Shown piece after piece: positions 1 to 11,590 of a DNA stretch of 64,000 nt. Each line of letters starts with the position of its first letter. Positions within the stretch are counted from its first letter, which is position 1. The notes under the pieces were generated by a model. It was not told the DNA's origin, made no database searches, and saw only the letters and a program-made list of their open reading frames with translations. The stretch lies in the NCBI GenBank assembly GCA_905182995.1, contig CAJJDP010000158.1:170446-234445 (forward strand), written 5' to 3'. The position numbers were made by a program, and so were the translations under genes. The DNA is from Paramecium octaurelia. Taxonomy: Eukaryota > Ciliophora > Oligohymenophorea > Peniculida > Parameciidae.

Positions 1-2366
1 AAGTTGAATTAGATGAATTGTTATTACAAAACTCAAATAGCAATGAAAATGAGAATCAAAGAATAAGTAAATCAGATACTTTTGATGCAGAAACACAAAC
101 TGAAAGTGTTCCATCAAAATTCTCACTTTAAGCTACATCAGAATTGAGAAACCATTTTGTAAATTACTATTACTTACATTCCTAATATGATAGTGTAAAG
201 TAGATTATAGATGAAGGAATTAAGGCATGTTAAAAATAAACTGAGATATTTTAGGATATAAACTAAGACACGCCTGCATTAAAAGTCAAATACTTTGCAT
301 AATAGTCTTTGTAACATGTGTCTTAAGTGTTACAACAAAAAGTAGCTCAGATTGAAGCAACGAAGGAATTTAAATCGAAAGAGTTGAAGGAGAATCTTCC
401 TCCTTTAGGTGATATCATTAAGTAAGTGCAATTGTAAGAACATAAGAGAAAGGCAATAGAGGCAGGTATTATAGAATATGATCCTGAATTTGATCCAGAA
501 TTATTATAGAATAAGAGAATAGAATTTAGAGTTAAAGAGATTAATGGTTAATAAGTGATAGAGGAGGTGGTAGTAGATGTAGAGAGTGGAGAAGTAATCA
601 AAAGCAGAGCCAGATAAAGTGATCCTCAATAAGAAATAATGTTGGAACAAGAAGAATTAATTAAGTAAATTAAATCAAAGGAACAAACTATAGATGAAAA
701 TGAATGGATTGTGGCTAAGTATGGAAATTAGAAGGTTAAGGTAATTTAGAAATCAGATGATGTGACCTAATATGAAGTTAATACAGCATAGGCGAAGAAA
801 ATTGTTAGAGTGAAATCTGTTGATGGCAATAAGCAATTAGAAGAGGAATGGATTGCTCAATAGGCAGACGGAAAACATTAGTATAAAGTATATTAGTAGA
901 ATGGATAATTGCTATATGAAGACAAGGGAGAATAGGTAGGCATTAGATTGTCAGCAAAGAGATTAGATCATAAGGAATCAATAATTGAGGAGAGAACAAC
1001 TGAAAATGGTAGTGTGATGAGAATATTGGAGAAATAAAAATATGGTTAGGATACGATAAAGATTATAAAAAGAAACAGTCAGCATGAAGTCGTGGAATCA
1101 ATTACCAAGTAGGTTTTGAAGGATGATAATGGCGAAATGTATTAACACGAGGAAGAAGTAAAATAAGGAGGAATCAAAATTATGAGAAAAATATATGTGA
1201 ATGGAGATGATTAGAGTAAGAAAATAGACGAAGTCACTATTCATCCGAATGGAAGGAGATCTAGTATTGTATTGAAACAATACAAGGATAAAACTGAAGC
1301 TGTGTTTAATGATGAATTTGGAGATGAAATTCAAGTGACCAAATATACATATATTAATGAAAAGGGATAATAAGTTGAATGTCAAAGAAAAATGAATATG
1401 AGAACTAAGGAAGTCTAAATGCAAAAGACTTTTAAAAATGAAGATGGCAAATAAACTATTGAAACTGTCATCACTTTGGATGGTTTAGAAATTGGCAAAC
1501 AAATTATCATTTAAATTGGACCTAATGAAAGAATTGAAAGAATTACCAAGAATGGAAAGACTATTGAGTAGAAGGTGTTAGTTGATGAACATGGCTAAGA
1601 GTCTATCCATATGGTTGATCATGAGAATAACATGAAAATTCAGACAACCAATTTCACCAAGAATTCTGTTGAATATCAACAGTAAACAATTAATCTATCT
1701 AATGGTGCTAAGAGACATATCCATTAAAGGACATATTTTGATGAAAATAATGAGAAGATAATCGAAGAAGATCGAGTTGATGAATTTGGTTAAAGAATAC
1801 TAATTAAAAAGAGGATAAATGCGTTAGGAGAAGAGATTATTTAAGAATTTGAAGTTACAGAAAATGATGGATTAAATCCTGAATTAAAATAAATTAGATA
1901 ATCATAAAAGAGATTACCACGTGCTGAATTATAATCTGTTGTAGTCATCGATATTGGAATTTAGACTGAAGGTTAAATGCCATTATTCACACAAACTTAA
2001 GAGTAATTTTAATAGAAGAAATAGAACTCTCAAATTATTATCGATAAACCTGATTTCAATGAATTAGACAAAGAAGCATTTAAAAAACTCTAACAAGGAA
2101 AAGGCAAGAATGATCCATAATTTTAAGAGGCTGTGAATTAAATCAAGAAGTTCTTTAATAAAGGAGATGGAGAGGAATTAAAATAAGAGGAGTTCAATGA
2201 ATACTTATCAAAGTTGAGATAGAATCATTAAAGATAATGTGGTGAATAGTGTTCACACTTACTAAGATTTTATGCAAAATTAGGTTTCTTGATCTAAAAG
2301 TCAGCTTTGAATAGACAAGTTTACAAATTATAAAAAGTCTAATTGTAAGCTAAAGAATCACTATGA
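1..2366 (+). CDS. Partial charged protein of unknown function, 3' part only
   Basis: The frame with codons starting at position 3 stays open for 787 residues and stops at TGA 2364-2366. It carries dozens of TAA/TAG codons read as Gln and no TGA. The 5' end lies outside the window and no intron is needed. The product is hydrophilic and rich in Glu, Lys, Gln and Ile, with recurring short stretches of the type DE-x-G followed by beta-like hydrophobic alternation (about residues 180-620), so a degenerate internal repeat is likely. The last 150 residues are Gln/Lys-rich and look helical, ending in a Cys-containing segment. I see no signal peptide, membrane segment or catalytic motif. I do not recognise the family. 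The kinase gene begins 110 nt downstream on the same strand. Confidence 0.8.
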
Positions 2367-2476
2367 CTTGAATCAATTATATTAATATGTATTAACAATA
2401 ATTAACTAAGCTATTTGTAAAATATGATGCACCCATTCCATAGGACAATATCCTTTTTAAAACTTCATTTTTCAAG

Positions 2477-3952
2477 ATGAGTAATCACAAAGAAGTCACT
2501 TTGCTTTTATGTAGCAATGATTTCATCTATAAAGTCAGCAACAATAATGTCAAAGTGTACATACTTAAACTCAATTATGAGGTGAGATTCTCAGTAAAAG
2601 CTGAATAAACTTCAAAACAAATACATAAACAAATGAAAGGAGATGAATTCCATACACAAATATACAAACTTACTCTTGAAAGGGATGATTGTAATTCGGT
2701 TGAATTCTACAACTTCAACTTTTAAACTATGTATTGGTTTGATTACCTCAGAAACAAGCTACACATGCTGGATTATCAAACGCATTATGAGATTAGTAAG
2801 CTAATTGGTAAAGGATCATTTGCATCTGTCTATGAAGCAAAAGGGAAGAATGATCAATAATCTTATGCTGCAAAAGCATTTTACAAAAAACAAGTGTTCC
2901 AGGATCCAAAGGGAAGAGATTAAGTTGAAAATGAAATCAATGTCATGCGCAAACTCAATCATCCAAATCTTATCAATTTGCATGAAGTCTTTGAAAATAA
3001 AGCTCAAATCTATTTAATATTGGACTTGGCAAGAGGAGGCACACTTGAATATGCTTTGAAAGTACTGAATGCCCCAGTTCCATACTTAAGTGCAAAAGTG
3101 ATATTTCGATAAATACTTGAAGGTGTACAATATATTCATGATTAGGGCATAATACATAGAGATTTGAAACCAGATAATATACTTTTTAGAGATTTCATCC
3201 CTCTTAAGAGGTATGGTCTCATAAATGTGGGTAATAATATCATGATCAGTGACTTTGGCATCTCCACTCCAAAACAATAAAGAATGGCTATATATTAATA
3301 TTGTGGCACTCCAGGTTACATGGCCCCAGAAGTATTTCTGGCAGAAAATGATAATAATGCTACATATGATGAAAAATGCGACGTCTTCTCCTTAGGTTGC
3401 ATACTTTATTATCTTCTTATTGGCCATCCCCTCTTTGCTTAACCAGTAAAGCAGACAAATATGGAAATGAAAATTGATTTTGCTCAATTAGAAAAAGACC
3501 TCAATTAGAGTCATTCATTAACTGTACTTTTGTAAAGGATGCTATCCCAGAATCCATAAGATAGACCATCCTGCAGGGAAATCCTTGAATCCAAAATAAT
3601 GGAGGTGGAGTATGGAGAGGATGGCATTCCTGTATTCAAAGATTTCCAAAGACCCAAAAGTAGTCCACCAAAAAGAATGTAGCCATTGCATCCTGAAATT
3701 GATAGATCGTAAATATACTATAATAATAATTTTAGTAAGAGATAGAGTATGTTAAATTCAAAGATAATTAAACTGATGCCAATCTTAGAAGAGAAATAAG
3801 AAATACGAATTTAAGGAAAGGATAAAACTACGATCATTATAAAATAAAGAAATTCTCATTTTGATGAAGAGAGAACACCAGCATAAAGAGTTGCTGCAGC
3901 TCGTAGATCCTCTGCTTATGTTCCCTCAAGCAATCATAATAGCAGAAAATGA
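2477..3952 (+). CDS. Serine/threonine protein kinase with N-terminal PH-like region
   Basis: A single-exon ORF of 491 residues from ATG 2477 to TGA 3950. Residues 1-100 are a beta-rich region resembling the PH-like lead domain seen before many ciliate kinases (inferred). The kinase domain runs from about residue 107 to 375: glycine loop [12 protein letters not shown] near 110, AAKAF lysine near 133, catalytic HRDLKPDN at 227, DFG near 258, and GYMAPEVF in the P+1 region near 283. All catalytic residues are present, so it should be active. A short insert (about 17 residues) lies between HRDLKPDN and DFG. The C-terminal 110 residues are basic, Ser/Arg-rich and low complexity. The overall type is CaMK/CAMK-like; substrate unknown. 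An earlier ATG at 2424 meets TGA within 20 codons and is not used. Confidence 0.9.
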
Positions 3953-4005
3953 TCATATGCAACTATAATTTGTTTTTCATAAATATTATTACATGTTAAA
4001 ATATA

Positions 4006-4722
4006 ATGAATAGGTGTGCTGCATTTTCCTATCATTCTTAGTGGACCTCTTTATCATATCTAAGACGATCTCCAATTTCACGTAAACCACATATTTCTAT
4101 AAAACGATTCCTTTTTGATTTTGAATGGAGCATCTTTTAGATTAAATACAAAAAAAGAAAATTTTAAATTGGAAATTAATTATCAAATATTAAAGGTTAT
4201 GTTTCTAAAGGTTTTAAAATTCTCATGATTTAACACTGTCCAATAAAAAGCAATATAAATATTTAATGAAACTATTTACTTGAAAACGAAAATTGTGAGT
4301 ATATTTAGATGCTATTTTTGAATTTAAATTTAAGAAAAAAGATCGAATTCTAAAATTAATTCTATTCCATCACTTAAGATAGATTCATAGTGTTCAAAAA
4401 GCTCTAGAGAGTTTATTTTATAAGATCTCCATTCAATTATTAGTGATAGAAAAAATAATATAAAATTGTATTATTTTCTTAATAGAAAAACAAATTATTT
4501 TAATAAACTTTTATTCATACAGCCCTATTTCACCTTTACAACATATGTAATAAGACTTAAACTGAGCTTTAGCTTATTATTTACAACCTTAATTGTACCA
4601 AAACTAAATACCGTTTAATTTTTATTGGAGACCTCAACATTTACTAAATATAAATTTTATTGTTAATAATCCTCCAAAAGGATAAAATAATTATAATACT
4701 TTATAGAAACCTTTGAAATTTC
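4006..4722 (+). pseudogene. Weakly supported coding remnant or unresolved multi-exon gene
   Basis: ATG 4006 opens an 87-codon ORF ending at TGA 4267. A second frame then stays protein-like from about 4260 to 4719 but contains internal TGAs (for example just after 4440). Both stretches show the usual Gln = TAA/TAG composition. Either small introns that I could not place join them, or this is a decaying gene. The product is basic and hydrophobic with no recognisable motif. Real but broken coding sequence is my favoured reading; non-coding AT-rich DNA cannot be excluded. Confidence 0.25.
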
Positions 4723-4800
4723 TCATCCAAAGCCCTTTTTTTCAATATTTGAACAAGATATTTTTGATAATAATTATATTTCTTGTAAAATTTGCTAAAA

Positions 4801-5169
4801 ATGAATAACATTGAAGATTTTGATTTTTACACTCAATATAAAGAAGATGTAAAGAACGTAAGTGTTGGGTAACGATTTTTATTAGATAGATGCTTAATGG
4901 AAGGCCAAATAAAACTCTATCGCATAGTTAGGGTGGAGATTTTGATTACCTTAAGTTCTACTAAAAAACCCTTTAAGATTTGCTAGATTAAATTATTCAA
5001 AACCACTAAATATCTGTTTCCATTGGCATATATTGGAAATTTTCAATATGTGCCAATCAATTGCAAATTAATAAATTTAGAGGAATTATAAACTCAGCTC
5101 ATTGACCATTATTAATAACAATAGCAACCAATTGATGAAGTACAATTAATCTTGAACTCTTGTCGATGA
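4801..5169 (+). CDS. Small hypothetical protein, 122 residues
   Basis: ATG 4801 to TGA 5167 is open without splicing. The second half looks genuinely coding (hydrophobic/charged alternation, then a run of five Gln written TAA TAA CAA TAG CAA). An excellent 28-nt intron (GTAAGT...TTATTAG, about 4858-4885) lies near the start. Removing it gives a plausible continuation in another frame that soon meets TGA, so the true model may contain further introns or a frameshift. No domain, signal peptide or membrane segment is seen. Function unknown. Confidence 0.4.
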
Positions 5170-5529
5170 TTATATGATTTATATGTGTGAAAGCGAATAA
5201 AGATTTAATTATGTATAAAGATGTATCTTTCTAATTCTTAGTATGATTTAATTATACACAAAATAAATTATAATCATAGATATTTGTTTTATAAAATCTG
5301 TGCCTAATTAATTTATTGATCGAGAGCAGAAGAAGATCATTTTTATATTTTATTAGATAACATATTGCATATATGTATATAATATGTTATTCTAAGCTTA
5401 TTAACAATGTTTGATTATGAAATCTTAAATAAATTTTAAAACAGGGGAAACCACCCTGTAGTATTATATTATAATTATTCGTAGATCAGTCTATTCTATG
5501 GGTCTTTGAAAGCTGGAGAATCACTTTAT

Positions 5530-6960
5530 TTTTAAAATGTGATAGCTATAGGGAGAAGATGACGTTTTGACAGCACCTTCAAATCCATTTACTCTTGATC
5601 AATCAAATAGGGATGTAATGTTGACAAATGATTTAAACTTCTTTGTGTATTACTTTAATATCAAAGTTAGCTGCAATGCTAATGTTTAATGTTTTATACA
5701 TAAATACCAAAATATTTCCTTTCTTTAGTTTGCCAACTTGACGTTTAGGGATATTAGTAAGCATGATATTTGACATTAAATTCATACTTTTATTTTTGAT
5801 TTCGACATTTAAGGATTCTTAGATTAGCATTAGTTTTCCTCTTTATGTCCAATTTGAAAATTTGATAACGTTGTTGATGTAGAATTTATCTCAAATGTCA
5901 TAAAATACCAATAATATATAAATATTTTGTTTATAATTATGGAATGAATATTTAGCTCAAATATATAAATGATATATTTTTATTTATAGTCATAGCAACG
6001 AGAAATTAGATGATAATTCTACTTTATCCTTGTTTGCATTTTTTAAATCAAATTTTTTATGCTTTATATAATTATATTTGCTTGTGAGCTTTAATTTTAA
6101 TTAAAATTACAAAATTTATTAAGGTTATATTAAGAATTGTATATATTATATGGATAAGTTCATTCTCTAGATATTACAATTTATTATGATACTTACCAGT
6201 CTAGAATAATGAATTTTTTTTACTTATTTTCACTTACTTTGTCAAGCATGAAGATACCAGAACTCTATTCGAAAATATTATCATTGAATTTAACACACAA
6301 TGCAATATCTTGACCCAATTCTTCAATCTTAAAAATCATTTCAAAAAGCTGAATATATTTTCTTTATTTTATAAGAAGCAAGGCTTTCAAAACTTTGATT
6401 TATTTATTTTGTAAATTAGCTTCTCTAATGATCGATTTAATCAATCGAAAAAGTTAAGGATTTACGAATTATGGAAAAGTTTTCAGTCGCGTTAAATTTG
6501 AACTTGATAAATGAATTTCAATACTTTTCTAGTATCCATGATTAAGTGTTTTACTTCTAAAATAAATGATTTCTCTTTCAAATGAGTTACATTATTTTAT
6601 CATTCTATTTAAGAAAATAAGATAAACGCAGTCCAATTCTTATTTATTTGCATTTTCTAAAAGTCAAACTAATTTCTTTTATTTGAAATAGTTTGAATTT
6701 AGTCCTATTATTCTTAAGTGTGAAATAATAATATTTATAATTGTCGCCAGTGATTTGAGTCCAAGTCATATTTAAGAAGATAGTAACTTCAATCTTCATT
6801 GTTTCTAAGTTATGCTATATAAGAATAATGCTACATAACTAAATTCATTATATTTAGAAATTATAACTACTTTAAATTAAAGAACAATTTACATTCAATA
6901 AGGAATTAAATAATAAAAATAATTATTCTAGTAGCATAGAAAATAAACAATAGATAATTA
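5530..6960 (+). pseudogene. Decayed surface-protein-like gene with several in-frame TGA codons
   Basis: Plus-strand frames are protein-like over most of this stretch but are repeatedly cut by TGA. One open piece (about 5533-5775) has a run of hydrophobic-Asn/Thr strands such as FANLTFRDI, reminiscent of the short repeats of beta-helix surface proteins in ciliates (a resemblance, not a proven match). A second piece (about 6195-6499) is open for about 100 codons. The last part (6500-6960) has at least four in-frame TGAs. Intact genes in this window end at their first TGA, so this is best read as a pseudogene. No start or signal peptide was placed. Confidence 0.4.
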
Positions 6961-7000
6961 TGATATTTAAACGAATAATATAATTTTTTAATATAATTAT

Positions 7001-8569
7001 TCATCTTTTCTATAATTTAACACAATTTCCTGGTTATAATTAATATAGAAATCTGGCTGTCCATCTTGATTCCACATCATGGTTAATTTGGATCGAAAAC
7101 TTTCTAAGAATCTATGATAAAATAATCTTTGCTTCCATCTAAGCCATGTGTTGTCCAATACAATTTCTAGGTCCTGATGAGAATGGCAGATATACAAATT
7201 AATGATTTTCCTTTATTGGTTCCTGTTCTAACCATCTTTTATAGTCAAATTTTTCAGGATTTGGAAAATGTTTAGACTATTATTATGGGAATTAATAATC
7301 AATTGTCACACTCCACCCTATATTTTAATGAAATAGAATACCTTTCTATATTGTAAGGTCCTTTACTCTATGAGTTTCATTGCAGAATCTCATTAATAAT
7401 CTTATAGCTGGATTCTTAAATCTCAATACTTCATTAATAAATGCAGATAATTTATGTAATTATTTGATCTTATCATCCAGAATGCTTTCGTTTTTACAAA
7501 CTGAAAGTACTTCCTCCCTTATTTCTTCCTGTATTTCTGGGTATTAAGCCAAAAAATATAGACAATGATAACTTAAGACAGCTGTAGTATCTGTACCAGC
7601 AAAGAACAAAGTGATAAACTACTATATAATTTCATCAATTGTTATTTTTTAAGTGCCTTATTGCTTTTATTTTAAATACTCCTTAATAAGGACATCTAAA
7701 AAGTCAGTCTCTCTTTACTTAATATCATCTTCATTTTCATCCATTTTTAATTCTATTTCTACAATTCTCTTTTAAATCAACTTTTCAATAGCAAGCCTCA
7801 TTTCCGAAATTCTTTAGAGCAGCTCTTTCTCTTTCTTAGTCGGAAAGAAACCCCAACTTTTAGTACCCAAAAAGAATCTTTTAACGAAGATATATTTTGA
7901 TTTAAACCTGGCTTCCCCCAATTCATTTAATAGATCTGCTATTTCTATTTGAATTTTCTTGTTATTTATTTGTACTCCATCTGCTGATTTTCCAAAAAAG
8001 CTTCTTATTACTACTTATCCTGTAATTAATTCTAAAAATTCTAAGATGTTATCTCCTTGAATTGAATCAATTTTTTCCAGGCAAACTTCATTTATCATAG
8101 GTAAGCGACTTTTAAGTTAATCATAATCGAATGATTCACTTAAAAGTAACCTTTGAGCCTTCCATTTTTCTCCCATCTAACAAATCAAACCATTTTAAAT
8201 GACATTGCTAATTAAATAATTTAATAAATACTCATGATTGATATTATTAAATTTACTATAATATTAATGATTATGTAACATTAATTTATAATATTCTGGA
8301 TCGGCTACATTTATTCTTACTTTCCAAAGAAAATTTGTTACAAATATTTTATATGGATGTTTCATATATAAGTCTCTATGTCTTTTAAATAAGTCTTTGC
8401 TTGTCTTCATCTCTTTTAGTGCTTCCCATAATTCCCCTCCAAATAGATGAAATTTCATCAAACAAGCATCACCAAACTACATTTTTAATTTAATCATAGG
8501 AACAAGAGGTTTTACCACTAAAAGGTATAACATCAATAGGAACAGAGTTAAGATTATCTGAATTATCAT
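7001..8569 (-). CDS. Cytochrome P450
   Basis: A single-exon ORF of 522 residues, a normal P450 length. The chosen start (ATG at 8569) gives a hydrophobic N-terminal ER anchor (MIIQIILTLFLLMLYLL) followed by a short basic/Pro segment; an in-frame ATG 24 codons upstream (8641) is possible. Hallmarks in order: oxygen-binding I-helix AGTDTT near residue 325, K-helix ExxR (EVLR) near 381, PERF-like region near 430, and the heme loop FSSGPRNCIG with the axial Cys near 466. It is a membrane-bound heme monooxygenase that needs a reductase partner; substrate unknown. It is divergent from the downstream ATPase, with about 0.5 kb between them. No intron in 1.57 kb is unusual for the region but does occur. 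Confidence 0.93.
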
Positions 8570-9063
8570 TTAGATATATTTATTTAAGAAAATTGTATAA
8601 AAATTTTAAGCAACTAAAAATAATTAAATGGAATTCCTCATTTTCTTAAAATAATTGTTAATTAAATTTAAACATTTTTAATATTCATTCTAATATTATT
8701 TGAAAATCTGTCTTCCTCTATCTTTATTTAATTAAACAGACTTTGCTAATTCCCATTTTTACAAATAACTATTGCTTTTCAAAAGAAAATATAATAAAAC
8801 TACTATATTTTAATGCTCAAATTTTCTTGAAATCTCTATGCCATTTTACTTTACTCCATTTATGGAATACTGTCTCATCCTTTGACAATTCAAAATTTGC
8901 CAAATAAAAAATAAATGTAATTAAAAATTTACAATTATCATTTTTTGCATCAATGTTGTAATTTCGTCATGTAATGTAATGATATCATTGATTTATAAGC
9001 CTATTTATAAGGGAATATGTGATCAAAATCAAAACCTAATTATTTGGTCAATCGTACATTTCA
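8570..9063. promoter_or_regulatory. Divergent intergenic region between P450 and ATPase
   Basis: About 0.5 kb of AT-rich DNA separates two divergent genes and must hold both promoters. I see no convincing ORF and no motif I can name. Bases 8702 onward recur from 10147 because of an assembly duplication. Confidence 0.4.
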
Positions 9064-11590
9064 ATGCCATTTCCAGTCTCAAACTCATTTGTTGAAGGGC
9101 AACACCCCCTATCCTAAATTCAGCCAATCAGAATAAGCAAAGTAAGAATCTTCTTGGCAGTATCAATACATTGTTAACTAGATTCTCTTATCTATTTCAA
9201 CAGCATTTCTATTTGCTTTGGCTTTGAAATACTTCAAAAAGCTTTATTAATTATTTTTGTTCATTGATTGCTCTGATGAATCTATTGCAACTCATTATCG
9301 AATAGTAGCTACTTCAGGAGAAGAATTTGTTTGTAAAAAATAAATTATGTTTGATAAACCCTATTTCGTGTTTAAGTACTCTCTTTTAAAATATATAGAA
9401 TGCTAAAGTATTCATTTAATAGTGGAACTTAATTTTATTAACCAATTGAATTTGAAATAAAAGGTAAGACTTTGACCGATATTATTACTTTAAGTTCAAA
9501 GCAAACCAGGGAACATAAAATTAAATATTTTGGAACATGTTAACTTAAGATTCCAATAGAATCGATATTCATATATTCATTGCATGCATTTACAGGTCCA
9601 TTCAATATTTTATAATATTTTGCTGTTGCAATATGGTTTGCAGAGAAAACAGTACTTCAACCAGTTCTGATCTTGATTTTCACAGTTTTAACAGTCTATT
9701 TGAATTACTTTTTGTATGTTAGATCAAGAAGAAGATTATAATAATTGGCTAATATACATTAAGAAGTGTCAATTAAAGAAAATGATTAAATTAAACTTAT
9801 AAATGGAGCTGATCTTGTACCTGGTGATTTACTCATTCTTAAAGATAATCAAACATTAAATTGTGATTGTGCCATCATTTAAGGTGATGTTATTGTTAAT
9901 GAAGCTACATTAACTGGTGAAGGCATTCCTATTCCTAAAACAGCATTACCTAATCAAAACTCTACATTTGAACTTGAAAAAATGACTTAACATTGTTTAT
10001 TTGAAGGAACTAAATTAATATAAGTCAACAATGCCTAATAAAATATTGCCATTGTACTTAGAACTGGTTTTACATCTCTTAGAGGTTAATATTTTAGAAA
10101 TGTACTATTTCCCGAACCTCCTTCAATGAGATTTTATATTTAAGCNGAAAATCTGTCTTCCTCTATCTTTATTTAATTAAACAGACTTTGCTAATTCCCA
10201 TTTTTACAAATAACTATTGCTTTTCAAAAGAAAATATAATAAAACTACTATATTTTAATGCTCAAATTTTCTTGAAATCTCTATGCCATTTTACTTTACT
10301 CCATTTATGGAATACTGTCTCATCCTTTGACAATTCAAAATTTGCCAAATAAAAAATAAATGTAATTAAAAATTTACAATTATCATTTTTTGCATCAATG
10401 TTGTAATTTCGTCATGTAATGTAATGATATCATTGATTTATAAGCCTATTTATAAGGGAATATGTGATCAAAATCAAAACCTAATTATTTGGTCAATCGT
10501 ACATTTCAATGCCATTTCCAGTCTCAAACTCATTTGTTGAAGGGCAACACCCCCTATCCTAAATTCAGCCAATCAGAATAAGCAAAGTAAGAATCTTCTT
10601 GGCAGTATCAATACATTGTTAACTAGATTCTCTTATCTATTTCAACAGCATTTCTATTTGCTTTGGCTTTGAAATACTTCAAAAAGCTTTATTAATTATT
10701 TTTGTTCATTGATTGCTCTGATGAATCTATTGCAACTCATTATCGAATAGTAGCTACTTCAGGAGAAGAATTTGTTTGTAAAAAATAAATTATGTTTGAT
10801 AAACCCTATTTCGTGTTTAAGTACTCTCTTTTAAAATATATAGAATGCTAAAGTATTCATTTAATAGTGGAACTTAATTTTATTAACCAATTGAATTTGA
10901 AATAAAAGGTAAGACTTTGACCGATATTATTACTTTAAGTTCAAAGCAAACCAGGGAACATAAAATTAAATATTTTGGAACATGTTAACTTAAGATTCCA
11001 ATAGAATCGATATTCATATATTCATTGCATGCATTTACAGGTCCATTCAATATTTTATAATATTTTGCTGTTGCAATATGGTTTGCAGAGAAAACAGTAC
11101 TTCAACCAGTTCTGATCTTGATTTTCACAGTTTTAACAGTCTATTTGAATTACTTTTTGTATGTTAGATCAAGAAGAAGATTATAATAATTGGCTAATAT
11201 ACATTAAGAAGTGTCAATTAAAGAAAATGATTAAATTAAACTTATAAATGGAGCTGATCTTGTACCTGGTGATTTACTCATTCTTAAAGATAATCAAACA
11301 TTAAATTGTGATTGTGCCATCATTTAAGGTGATGTTATTGTTAATGAAGCTACATTAACTGGTGAAGGCATTCCTATTCCTAAAACAGCATTACCTAATC
11401 AAAACTCTACATTTGAACTTGAAAAAATGACTTAACATTGTTTATTTGAAGGAACTAAATTAATATAAGTCAACAATGCCTAATAAAATATTGCCATTGT
11501 ACTTAGAACTGGTTTTACATCTCTTAGAGGTTAATATTTTAGAAATGTACTATTTCCCGAACCTCCTTCAATGAGATTTTATATTTAAGC
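8702..11590 (+). repeat. Unmerged contig overlap, two 1444-nt copies around an N
   Basis: 8702-10145 and 10147-11590 appear identical, separated by a single N at 10146. The second copy runs straight into the rest of the ATPase gene; the first stops mid-gene. This is the signature of two overlapping contigs placed side by side rather than a biological duplication. Confidence 0.9.
9064..10145 (+). CDS. Duplicate 5' fragment of the P5-type ATPase gene (assembly copy)
   Basis: This is the start of the ATPase gene: ATG 9064, a 19-nt intron 9142-9160 (GTAAG...GGCAG), a 23-nt intron 9376-9398 (GTACT...TATAG), then coding sequence to the single N at 10146. As far as I compared, the same bases recur at 10147-11590, where the gene continues. 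It is cut by the N and is not an independent gene. See the full model at 10509-15359 for function. Confidence 0.75.

Noticed and set aside
4858-4885. 28-nt GTAAGT...TAG intron in the small gene at 4801
   Set aside because: It has perfect splice sites, but splicing leads to TGA within 20 codons, while the unspliced frame is open for 122 codons; not adopted, though it leaves the model uncertain.
6578-6799. Minus-strand ORF of 73 codons starting MKIEVTIF
   Set aside because: The + strand frames over the same bases read more like protein and fit the longer relic at 5530-6960; the minus frame ends without continuation.
8702-11590. True tandem duplication of the ATPase 5' half
   Set aside because: A single N sits exactly between the copies and the first copy ends mid-codon at the N; two further loci show the same pattern, so an assembly cause is simpler.
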